A stretch of DNA of 64,000 bases. It comes from Sphingobacteriales bacterium 46-32. Its GTDB lineage: Bacteria; Bacteroidota; Bacteroidia; Chitinophagales; Chitinophagaceae. The stretch is from NCBI GenBank assembly GCA_001898485.1, contig MKTY01000009.1:62001-126000 (forward strand). Direction: 5' to 3'. Below the pieces are notes generated by a model. It saw only the letters and a list, made by a program, of their open reading frames with translations, was not told the origin of the DNA and ran no database searches. The position numbers and the translations under genes are program-made. Shown in pieces: positions 57,096 through 64,000 of the stretch (position 1 is its first letter; each line of letters starts with the position of its first letter).

Positions 57096-57536
57096 CTAAG
57101 GCTGTTTTTTCAGGTATTTTGTTTCAAATTCCTCGGTTAGTTGGATGATTTTTTGGCATAGCATCGCCATTTCAGCCGTTTGTTTTTCCAATTTGTAGAG
57201 GAACGCTGCCGCTTTTTTCTCGGAAAAATGTTTGTACAGCAGCTTTACAACCTGATTATAATTCACGCCTACGGAACGGAACTGGCTATGAAACGAGGTC
57301 AACCGCATATAAAAATCAACTGTTCCTTTGTCAATCTTAACCGATTTCATTTCCTTACTGAACAGCAGGGAAATGATAAACTTGGCTTTATTAGGCATTC
57401 CCGATGCTTCAAAAAGCGATAAGAGTTTGGCGTTTTCTTCGTCCGTAAGACGGAAAACGTGGCGGTGGATGCTTGGGTCGGTTTTTGGTGTCCGTCCGCC
57501 CTTATTCTGTTTGCTGTTTCTGTTCACGTTCATCAC
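57096..57536 (-). CDS. mobA: Relaxosome accessory protein MobA
   Basis: A 146-residue basic protein with a ribbon-helix-helix-like N-terminal part (HRHVFRLTDEENAKLLSLFEASG) and a helical C-terminal domain of the MobC/BfmA relaxosome type (NYNQVVKLLYKHFSEKKAA). It presumably binds oriT and recruits the relaxase encoded immediately downstream. It is the first gene of the mob operon, and the region upstream holds the candidate oriT. Confidence 0.87.
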   Translation of the reverse strand: MMNVNRNSKQNKGGRTPKTDPSIHRHVFRLTDEENAKLLSLFEASGMPNKAKFIISLLFSKEMKSVKIDKGTVDFYMRLTSFHSQFRSVGVNYNQVVKLLYKHFSEKKAAAFLYKLEKQTAEMAMLCQKIIQLTEEFETKYLKKQP

Positions 57537-58292
57537 AAATCCATTTTAATCCACACAAAAACGCTGACTTCGGAAGACGTTTTTTAAGCTCCCGGCGGGG
57601 CAAGTTGTTTTGAGGCACTAACTCGGTTTCGAGTGCCTCAAAACACAACTTGCCGTGTTCCGGTGAACACAAAAATCCGCCCTGCGGGACGGATTGGATG
57701 TAACAGGGAAAAACGGCTTGTTGCCGTTCCCGTTACCTACCAATATGTCAAAAGTCATTTGCATAAATCCGTTAATAAAAATCACAATACAAAGTAAAGC
57801 CCTGTTCTCGATAGCGTTGCACTGTACCATAATGCCAAACAGTGCCTCTGATCGCCAAACACTGCCACCGCTATACAACCGAATGAAATTGATTGGTTCT
57901 TTGCCCTTGAATGATGGCAGGAAGACAGGCAGCCCGTACTTCAGGAAGAGCAGACGGCACACATTCAGGAATGCAGGCAATCCTGCCTGCGGGATTGCAG
58001 GAATGCAAGAAAGCAAGATTGCACGACTGACGGAAAGCGTGAACGCTTGCTATCCAACTATCCGGCTCACCTGATTGATTGGTTGATTGACGGAATGAAA
58101 GAATGACGGCAAGCCTGCCTGATAAGCTACCCGAATGATTGCAAAGCTACTGTACTGCAAGGAAGCAGGCAATCAGGTAAGAACGCAGGCAACCTTGATA
58201 GCTATCCTGAAAGAAAGCAGAAAATCAGAACGGCTTTCCAGAACGCCTGCAAGACTGAAAACAGGTAGATGTAAACTTTAAATTTTAAAAAT
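57537..58292. other. Candidate oriT and structured non-coding region
   Basis: About 755 bases between divergent mobA and traA. At 57600-57653 a large hairpin is formed by GCAAGTTGTTTTGAGGCACT and its complement with a two-base bulge, containing an inner ACTCG/CGAGT dyad; its position beside mobA makes it the likely oriT or relaxosome-binding site. From about 57950 to 58260 the DNA is richer in G and C and contains many copies of GCAGGCAA-like words and short dyads such as GCAATCC/GGATTGC. Two long overlapping frames there look spurious. Confidence 0.65.
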
Positions 58293-59060
58293 ATGGACAC
58301 AAAAAAGAAACCTCTGTTTGTCGCCTTTTCTTCTCAAAAAGGCGGCGTTGGCAAAAGCACATTCACTACGCTTGTCGCCAGTACGATGCACTATCGCTTG
58401 GGCTACAACGTAGCCGTATTTGATGCGGATTTTCCGCAGCACAGCCTGATGAAAATGAAAACCCGTGATTTGGCCATGGTAATGGAAAATGAGGCTTTGA
58501 AAAAATTGGCGTACAAACAATTTACCACTATCAACAAGAAAGCCTATCCCATTACACAGCATAAAGCAGATAGCGTATTGGATGCTGCACACGAATTTGT
58601 AACGGCTTCTGCCGTTCCGATCGATGTGGTGTTTTTTGACCTGCCCGGAACTGTGAACACGCCCGGCATTCTCAAAGCACTCGCAGGAATGCACCATATT
58701 TTTACACCCATCACAGCAGACCGTGTGGTAATGGAAAGTACGCTCATCTTCACCCAGCTTTTACAGGATGTAATTATGAAAAAGGGCGAAACTTCCATAC
58801 AGACCATTAACCTGTTTTGGAACCAGGTGGACGGCAGGGAAAGCACTCCCTTATATGACGTTTACAATCAGCTTATTGAGCAGCTGGGATTAAGCCTGAT
58901 GCAGAGCCAAGTGAAGAACAGTACCCGCTTTCGCAAGGAAAGCGAAGCCGACAGTAAAACGGTTTTCCGTTCTACGGTAATGCCTCCCGATGAGCGTTTG
59001 ATGAAAGCCTGTCAGTTAGACCTGTTCATCAGCGAATTTTTAAACATCATTCAATTGTAG
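58293..59060 (+). CDS. traA: ParA-family ATPase TraA
   Basis: A 255-residue ParA/MinD-type ATPase with the deviant Walker A motif SSQKGGVGKST (residues 13-23) and FDADFPQHS. It is the first gene of the tra operon in CTnDOT-like elements, where the ParA-like protein is thought to position or stabilise the transfer complex. GTAAACTTTAAATTTT lies 22 bases before its ATG, matching the leader motif at the DUF3945 gene. Confidence 0.93.
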   Translation: MDTKKKPLFVAFSSQKGGVGKSTFTTLVASTMHYRLGYNVAVFDADFPQHSLMKMKTRDLAMVMENEALKKLAYKQFTTINKKAYPITQHKADSVLDAAHEFVTASAVPIDVVFFDLPGTVNTPGILKALAGMHHIFTPITADRVVMESTLIFTQLLQDVIMKKGETSIQTINLFWNQVDGRESTPLYDVYNQLIEQLGLSLMQSQVKNSTRFRKESEADSKTVFRSTVMPPDERLMKACQLDLFISEFLNIIQL

Positions 59061-59064
59061 TGCT

Positions 59065-59505
59065 ATGGAAAAAGACAATAAAAGAAAAGTCACGCCGGAC
59101 ATCAACGAAGAGTTGATGATGAACCTGATGGTGGACGGCGTTAAAAAAGACGGTTTGCAATTACCTACCGAAGAGCCGGAAAAGGAGGCGACTAAAGAGG
59201 AGGTAAAGCAGGATGATTTATCAAAAAGCAAACCTGTACAAAAGGAACGTAACCGCACCAAGAAAAATCTTGACGGAAGTTATGGTGAACATTTTTTGAA
59301 AACGCACTCGATGACCAAGCGGGGCGATAAAAGCATTTATATCCGGCAGGAATATCACGAACGCTTATCCCGTATTGTACAGGTAATCGGTAAAGATGTG
59401 ATACCCCTTTATGCGTACCTCGACAATATCTTGGAGCATCATTTTGAGCAATTTGAAAAAGCCATTACCGATGATTTCAACGAAAAATATAAACCAATTT
59501 TTTAA
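59065..59505 (+). CDS. traB: DUF3408 conjugal transfer protein TraB
   Basis: A 146-residue protein of the DUF3408 family: a charged, disordered N-terminal half and a compact C-terminal domain (DKSIYIRQEYHERLSRIVQVIG; PLYAYLDNILEHHFEQFEKAI) resembling a ribbon-helix-helix DNA-binding fold. It follows traA by four bases, as a ParB-like partner might. Confidence 0.88.
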   Translation: MEKDNKRKVTPDINEELMMNLMVDGVKKDGLQLPTEEPEKEATKEEVKQDDLSKSKPVQKERNRTKKNLDGSYGEHFLKTHSMTKRGDKSIYIRQEYHERLSRIVQVIGKDVIPLYAYLDNILEHHFEQFEKAITDDFNEKYKPIF

Positions 59506-59510
59506 AGCGT

Positions 59511-60152
59511 TTGATTATGGAAATAGTAATTGTGATTTGCCTGCTCATCGTCATTGTCCTGCTTTTGCAGGATAAGATTGTCATTTATAAAAGGCCGGGA
59601 CAAAAGCCGAGGCCGGAGAAAGTTAACCCGAACCTGCCCGATATTATGGGGCAGCCCAAGCCAGTAAGAAGCCTTTCAGTGCCAAACATTGCCAATGAAC
59701 GCCAAATAATGGAACCAGAGATAAACCCCGATAATTTAGATATAGAATACGACGAGAATGAAGCCGTCGGCATTCAAATTCCGCAGGAAGAGCTGGACGA
59801 AGTTTTTAGTAATATGCCTGATTTGGACGAAGAGGAAGAAGAATGGAACAGGTACGGAATATCCGGTGACGATAACGGTTTTGCCCAAGGGGTTACCTAC
59901 GACGAACTGAGCTCCGTAGGGACATTGCTCCAAAAAGAAAATTTGGAACAATCCCAAAAGGAAACAGCGATAGCGATAGTTCAAAAAATACAAGGAACCG
60001 AATTATTCAGCCTATTGGAAAATTCTATGGAGGGTGCCTCCCGAAAAATTGCCGAGCTTTTGGATAGCACACTTTCGGCTGTAACGGACAACAGTTCTTC
60101 CACTTTGCGGAAAAGTAATTTGAGTGATTTTGACATTGGGGAGTTTGTGTAA
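59511..60152 (+). CDS. traD: Conjugal transfer protein TraD-like
   Basis: A 213-residue membrane protein with one N-terminal helix (IVIVICLLIVIVLLL) and an acidic soluble region ending in a predicted helical segment (SLLENSMEGASRKIAELLDSTLSAV). Position after traA and traB and the general layout match TraD of Bacteroidota conjugative elements. ATG at 59517 is an equally good start. The stop codon lies inside the loop of the following terminator hairpin. Confidence 0.78.
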   Translation: MIMEIVIVICLLIVIVLLLQDKIVIYKRPGQKPRPEKVNPNLPDIMGQPKPVRSLSVPNIANERQIMEPEINPDNLDIEYDENEAVGIQIPQEELDEVFSNMPDLDEEEEEWNRYGISGDDNGFAQGVTYDELSSVGTLLQKENLEQSQKETAIAIVQKIQGTELFSLLENSMEGASRKIAELLDSTLSAVTDNSSSTLRKSNLSDFDIGEFV

Positions 60153-60167
60153 GCAAACTCCCTTTTT
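60139..60167 (+). terminator. Intrinsic terminator at the end of traD
   Basis: Stem GGGAGTTTG/CAAACTCCC, six-base loop containing the traD stop, then five T. It should end transcription of the tra operon before the inserted defence-like genes. Confidence 0.85.
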
Positions 60168-60250
60168 CTATTTGAAAATGATTTACATTTTTAATGTTTC
60201 CTTAAACATCCTCATTTTCACGCTATTAAACATGATATAAAGAAAAAAAA

Positions 60251-60320
60251 GGAAACTAAAGTCTGTTTTTGGAAATTTATATCAAAAAATGGAAATTAAA
60301 ATCTTGTTTTGGAAATTTAT
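60251..60320 (+). repeat. Four direct repeats spaced exactly 20 bases (iterons)
   Basis: GGAAACTAAA at 60251, GGAAATTTAT at 60271, GGAAATTAAA at 60291 and GGAAATTTAT at 60311 have identical 20-base spacing, close to two helical turns, so all face the same side of the DNA. Inter-repeat spacers are T-rich before the second and fourth. The last copy lies between the -33 and -7 promoter elements of the ATPase gene. Such an array is typical of a cooperative operator. Confidence 0.85.
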
Positions 60321-60331
60321 TACTATATTTG
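60304..60331 (+). promoter_or_regulatory. Promoter of the ietAS-like operon
   Basis: A -33 TTG at 60304-60306 and a perfect -7 box TATATTTG at 60324-60331, 17 bases apart. Transcription would begin near 60336, giving a leader of about 24 bases before the ATG at 60360. The elements flank the fourth repeat of the array. Confidence 0.75.
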
Positions 60332-60359
60332 CATTTATAAATTAAGAAACAATAAGCAA

Positions 60360-61547
60360 ATGCTCAAATATTTCAGTATAGTACAAGCTTTAAGCAGGTC
60401 CGCATTGGCAATGCCGAATGAAGCTGTCACTCATCAAATTAGAAGACTAAAAGAGAGCTTGGAAAAAGATGGATTTACTAAAGAGGCTAAGTCATTGGAG
60501 GCTTTACTGACTGCCTCTGAATCTTCGCTTGAGATGTCCCCAAGTAAAATCCAAAGATCTTTCGTGGTTTTAAAAGGTGAAGAGATAACTCCTAAGACAT
60601 CAATTCCTGTAGATAAGGAGACATCAACACCATTAGCAGAGATTTTTTTTCCTGATGATCTACCAGAGAAAGCTCCAATGTTTGATGATAACATCCAGCT
60701 TGCTATTCACTCAATTGTAAATGAATGGAGCAAATTCGATCAACTTTTAGAAATTAATGCTACTCCAGCTAGCTCCTGCTTAATTTACGGTGCGCCAGGA
60801 ACTGGTAAGACACATTTAGCAAAATGGATTGCAAAACAAATTGGATTACCTGTAGTACTGGCAAGGTTGGAAGGGCTTATGTCTTCGTATCTAGGAACTA
60901 CATCTCGAAATATTGGCAATCTATTCACTTTTGCTAATAGGTATAAATGCATCCTACTTCTCGATGAGTTTGATGCAATTGCTAAACTCCGTAACGATCC
61001 GCAGGAGGTTGGTGAAGTAAAAAGAGTGGTGAATACCTTGTTGCAAAGTTTGGATTCACGTCATGAAAAAGGTTTTACCATTGGTGTAACTAACCATGAA
61101 AGTCTTCTTGATCCTGCTATTTGGAGAAGGTTTGATATACAGGTTGAAATTCCCAAACCTTCCCCTGAGGTAATGATTCAATTACTTAAGACTTTTATTA
61201 CGCCTTTAGAATTTAACGAAAGTGAAATTAAGTTTTTAGCATGGTGCTTAGATGGCTCATCAGGTGCTGATGCAGAAATGCTTTCTAAATGGCTAAAAAG
61301 AGCTTTTGTTTTAGAAAGGGAAAGCAATATAGTGGAAGTAATGAAGCAATTTGCTGTACTTAACTCTGGAAGGGTGGACGCAAAAAAGAGAAATGTTATG
61401 GTTCACAGTGATGAAGATTTTATCAATATGTTATTAAACGATAAGGTTTACTCTTTTAAACAGAAAGATCTAGCATCATTGTTCGGAATGACTCCGTCAA
61501 CTTTGAGTAAACAGTTATCAAAATTTAAAGATTCTGAAAAAATATAA
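60360..61547 (+). CDS. ietA: AAA ATPase, IetA-like
   Basis: A 395-residue AAA+ ATPase: Walker A GAPGTGKT (144-151), Walker B ILLLDEFD (198-205), sensor 1 TN (244-245) and arginine pair RR (256-257). The N-terminal 130 residues are helical and unassigned. The last 30 residues (KQKDLASLFGMTPSTLSKQL) look like a helix-turn-helix. The start at 60360 fits the promoter; an in-frame upstream start at 60309 lies before the transcription start. It is followed after three bases by a subtilase gene. An ATPase/subtilase pair of this order is the ietAS system, known from Agrobacterium plasmid exclusion and from anti-phage screens. Confidence 0.85.
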   Translation: MLKYFSIVQALSRSALAMPNEAVTHQIRRLKESLEKDGFTKEAKSLEALLTASESSLEMSPSKIQRSFVVLKGEEITPKTSIPVDKETSTPLAEIFFPDDLPEKAPMFDDNIQLAIHSIVNEWSKFDQLLEINATPASSCLIYGAPGTGKTHLAKWIAKQIGLPVVLARLEGLMSSYLGTTSRNIGNLFTFANRYKCILLLDEFDAIAKLRNDPQEVGEVKRVVNTLLQSLDSRHEKGFTIGVTNHESLLDPAIWRRFDIQVEIPKPSPEVMIQLLKTFITPLEFNESEIKFLAWCLDGSSGADAEMLSKWLKRAFVLERESNIVEVMKQFAVLNSGRVDAKKRNVMVHSDEDFINMLLNDKVYSFKQKDLASLFGMTPSTLSKQLSKFKDSEKI

Positions 61548-61550
61548 GTT

Positions 61551-64000
61551 ATGGCAAATAGTCCTGTTCAAATAGTATTAAATAGCGATGCTTTTATTGA
61601 AGCATTAGAAAATAATGGTGGCGGTGGTTCTAAAGACTTTTTTGCTGGAAATGATAATGAATTCATTGAGCATAGGGATAACATTCAAAATCAGCTTAGT
61701 GAGATAAAGAGTATGCAGTTGGTAAATAGTTTCGCCAAGGTTTCTTATGCGAAAGTTACATTAAAGCAAACTGCATTAGCAAAAAGCCATCGTCCAACTT
61801 CCCAAGTTTTCAAAAGGGATGTTGCTCCTATAATTGGAGCTGGGGATTTGGGAGAATTATTTGTCGAACTGACTCCTGAAAGTATTGATAAAATAAATAC
61901 TAAAGTTGGACAGGCCGAGCCTGAAACAAGATATAAAGAAAAGAATGGAAAAAATGAACCTAATCCTTCAAGATTAAGAAGTGAAGTTGGTGCAATTGAA
62001 GAAATTAGTCCATACACCGCAAGTGACAAAAGGAATTTTTCTGTCAAAGAAGCCGTAAAATGGCTATCTAATCCTCAAACTGGCGGTTCGTATATGGTAG
62101 AATTATTTGAAGCTCCTCCAGCGAGACAAGATTGGGATCTACTAAGCAAATACAAATTCGATTTGTTTGATAGCTTTTTTGGCGGGTTAACCGTTTTGGG
62201 CACAGGCTTATTTGTATCAAGAATTACTACCGGTCAGGGTTCATCTGTTGTGTTTGGTATAAAATTAGAGAAAACAGATTCGTCTCCGGTAATACAACTT
62301 TACTCATCGTCAACAGCAGGCAAATCAGGAGAGAAAAAATCTATCGACCTCGATTTGGAGAGACATAACCAATTGTTAGAATATTTAGGAAATCATCCAT
62401 TGGTAAAAAAAGTTACTCTTCCTCCCATCATTACACAAAGCTCAACTGTCAAATCTCAGGTCAAAGGTAAAAACTTTACTGTTCTTGCTCCTGATCACAA
62501 AGGCTCATATCCGAAAATATGCGTTGTAGACGGTGGTGTTTCGGACGTTTATGGTGACTGGATAGAAGATCGTTGGGGATTAATTAGCAGCACGGATAAA
62601 GACGAAAATCACGGTACTTTTATAGCTGGATTAGCAATCTTTGGTCAACAATTAAACGGAAAGGCTATTTGCAGGGAGGTTGATGGTTGTAAAATTGTAG
62701 ATCTTGATATATTGCCTCGTGTTGACAGATATAGTTCCTACTATTCAAAACCTTTAGAATTTTTTAATGAACTTGAAACTGCTGTTCAGGAATTAAAAGC
62801 TAGAACTGGAGTTCGAATATTTAATTTCAGCTTGAATATAGAAGAACATGCATCAACTACAGGTTATAGCATTCCTGCACAAATTTTGGACAAGATTGCG
62901 GAAGAAAATGATGTCGTTTTTGTTATTTCGGCGGGTAATACCCATCCGAGAGATATTAGAAAAGAATGGCCTTCGGATCATTTTGATGCATTAAAAATAT
63001 TAGCTTCTTCGAGAAATGATGCTATTAAAAAACCAGCTGAAAGCTGTCGTAATATCAGTGTTTCAGCTTTAAATCCTCCACATCTTGACGGTGTTGTTCC
63101 TTACGCTCTAAGTAATTACAGCTGTCGAGGACCTGGACTACGAGTAGGCCTTAAACCTGATTTTGCTCATATCGGTGGATCCGGGACTAGTCATCCAATT
63201 TTAGGACATGGTCTTCTATCTCTAGACCCTACGAGTAACATTGTCGATGGTTGCGGAACTAGCTATGCTGCTCCTAATGTAGCAAAGACTTTAGCAAGTC
63301 TTGATCATTCAATTGAAGGTATTGTTTCAAGAGAAACACTAATCGCTCTGGGAATCCATCATGCTGTATTACCAGAGTCCCTTAACGACAAAAATTTGAG
63401 AAACGTCTCCAAACACTTGGTTGGATTTGGTATGCCGGACGGTTCTGAAGATATTTTGAACGGAAGTTCATCTGCAATAACATTAGTATTTGCAAACCGA
63501 GCTATAAGTGGACATAAGATGAGTTTTAAATTTACGTGGCCTTCAAGTTTAGTAAGGGATGGTAAATGCTTTGGGCATGCAAAACTTACCATTGTAAGTA
63601 CGCCAAGGTTTGATTACAGATTTGGTTCTGAGTTTGTCAGAATAAATATCGACGCAGCTTTAAGGCAACTGCAAAATAATGGTAACTATAAAGGAAGGTT
63701 GAATGCAATTTACACGCCTGAAGATGGTGATGGAAGTTTATACGAGAAAGATCAGATTGAACATTCTTTCAAATGGAGTCCAGTGAAAGTTTATGAAAAA
63801 ACTTTCCCCCGAGGAGTTGGACCATCGACAGAATGGAAACTAGATGTAGAGTACTTATCAAGAGATGGTGTAACTCTACCAGCTGCAGGTGTACCGTTTA
63901 CAGCAATACTAACAATTTCTGATCCTGATAGTGAGAAACCAGTATTTAATGATATGCGACAAATGCTACAGTCGCTTGGAGTCCAAGCCGTTGATATCAA
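61551..64000 (+). CDS. ietS: Subtilisin-like serine protease, IetS-like (partial, continues past window)
   Basis: At least 816 residues, open to the window end. The S8 catalytic triad is complete: aspartate 327 in VVDGGVSD, histidine 354 in NHGTFIAG, serine 571 in GCGTSYAAPN, with oxyanion asparagine 463 in SAGNTH. About 320 residues precede the protease domain and contain a GGGG stretch near residue 22 but no signal peptide, so it should be cytoplasmic. The segment after the triad (about 600-816) is beta-rich. It starts three bases after the ATPase stop, so the two are coupled. In the ietAS pair the ATPase and protease are both required; the protease target is unknown. Confidence 0.87.
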   Translation, partial: MANSPVQIVLNSDAFIEALENNGGGGSKDFFAGNDNEFIEHRDNIQNQLSEIKSMQLVNSFAKVSYAKVTLKQTALAKSHRPTSQVFKRDVAPIIGAGDLGELFVELTPESIDKINTKVGQAEPETRYKEKNGKNEPNPSRLRSEVGAIEEISPYTASDKRNFSVKEAVKWLSNPQTGGSYMVELFEAPPARQDWDLLSKYKFDLFDSFFGGLTVLGTGLFVSRITTGQGSSVVFGIKLEKTDSSPVIQLYSSSTAGKSGEKKSIDLDLERHNQLLEYLGNHPLVKKVTLPPIITQSSTVKSQVKGKNFTVLAPDHKGSYPKICVVDGGVSDVYGDWIEDRWGLISSTDKDENHGTFIAGLAIFGQQLNGKAICREVDGCKIVDLDILPRVDRYSSYYSKPLEFFNELETAVQELKARTGVRIFNFSLNIEEHASTTGYSIPAQILDKIAEENDVVFVISAGNTHPRDIRKEWPSDHFDALKILASSRNDAIKKPAESCRNISVSALNPPHLDGVVPYALSNYSCRGPGLRVGLKPDFAHIGGSGTSHPILGHGLLSLDPTSNIVDGCGTSYAAPNVAKTLASLDHSIEGIVSRETLIALGIHHAVLPESLNDKNLRNVSKHLVGFGMPDGSEDILNGSSSAITLVFANRAISGHKMSFKFTWPSSLVRDGKCFGHAKLTIVSTPRFDYRFGSEFVRINIDAALRQLQNNGNYKGRLNAIYTPEDGDGSLYEKDQIEHSFKWSPVKVYEKTFPRGVGPSTEWKLDVEYLSRDGVTLPAAGVPFTAILTISDPDSEKPVFNDMRQMLQSLGVQAVDI

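Larger units (their letters stand above)
17740..64000. mobile_element. CTnDOT-like integrative and conjugative element, partial
   Basis: The backbone gene set rteC, topB (exc-like), DUF3945, DUF1896, large methylase-helicase, mobA/B/C, traA, traB and traD is characteristic of Bacteroidota conjugative transposons. The left edge is not defined: it lies between ccmB and rteC, where the IS sits. The right end, the integrase and most of the tra genes are outside the window. Cargo blocks at 24.2-26.3, 32.4-53.4 and 60.3-64.0 kb interrupt the backbone, and base composition falls there compared with the chromosome. Confidence 0.85.

Noticed and set aside
57618-58074. Two overlapping opposite-strand frames of 126-132 codons in the oriT region
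   Set aside because: Both are low-complexity and rich in repeated words; neither has domain features, and the repeats explain the open frames.
1-64000. CRISPR arrays and tRNA genes
   Set aside because: No regularly spaced repeats with unique spacers were seen; the 7-base, 22-base and 20-base arrays lack spacers of CRISPR type. No cloverleaf with a T-loop GTTCRA core was recognised by eye.

Overview
The window reads as the chromosome of a Bacteroidota bacterium, most likely Chitinophagaceae, carrying part of an integrative and conjugative element (ICE) of the CTnDOT type. The host assignment rests on the type IX secretion plug protein (DUF5103), a TamL-like outer-membrane assembly lipoprotein, a MoxR/DUF58 pair, and promoters of the Bacteroidota TAnnTTTG type upstream of the SRP RNA, the transaldolase-like gene and truB. 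No species can be named from the sequence alone.

Bases 1-15.7 kb are ordinary, moderately GC-rich chromosome: MoxR ATPase (partial), DUF58 protein, TruB, TamL-like protein, SpoU methyltransferase, FtsX-type permease, T9SS plug protein, 4.5S SRP RNA, fructose-6-phosphate aldolase/transaldolase, an NHL-repeat lipoprotein, glutamate dehydrogenase, and a cytochrome c maturation locus (ccmB, two tandem ccmC copies, a CcmD-like protein). ccmB has no ATG, GTG or TTG where its start is expected. A complete IS1182-family element (15.93-17.74 kb) lies at the boundary with foreign DNA.

From about 17.9 kb the ICE backbone runs: rteC, two helix-turn-helix proteins, DUF3945 protein, topoisomerase III, an ORF6N protein with a PLD-like tail, an inserted flavin monooxygenase/AraC pair, DUF1896, a 1,811-residue methylase-helicase, and a second rteC-like gene. 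AT-rich cargo fills 33.5-53.4 kb. It holds an RND efflux operon linked to an LpxL-type acyltransferase, two outer-membrane barrels and a LytTR two-component system; redox enzymes; a GNAT acetyltransferase; a broken and an intact Crp/Fnr regulator; and repeated SDR plus AraC modules. Conjugation genes follow: mobC, mobB and mobA leftward, a candidate oriT and structured region, then traA, traB and traD rightward.

The transfer operon stops after traD at a strong hairpin terminator. Next is an AAA ATPase and a subtilisin-like protease that match the architecture of the ietAS anti-phage/plasmid-exclusion pair. Its promoter overlaps four direct repeats spaced exactly 20 bases apart, and the ATPase ends in a helix-turn-helix-like segment, which suggests autoregulation. 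The protease runs off the window end. This self-contained cassette is the most interesting part of the window.
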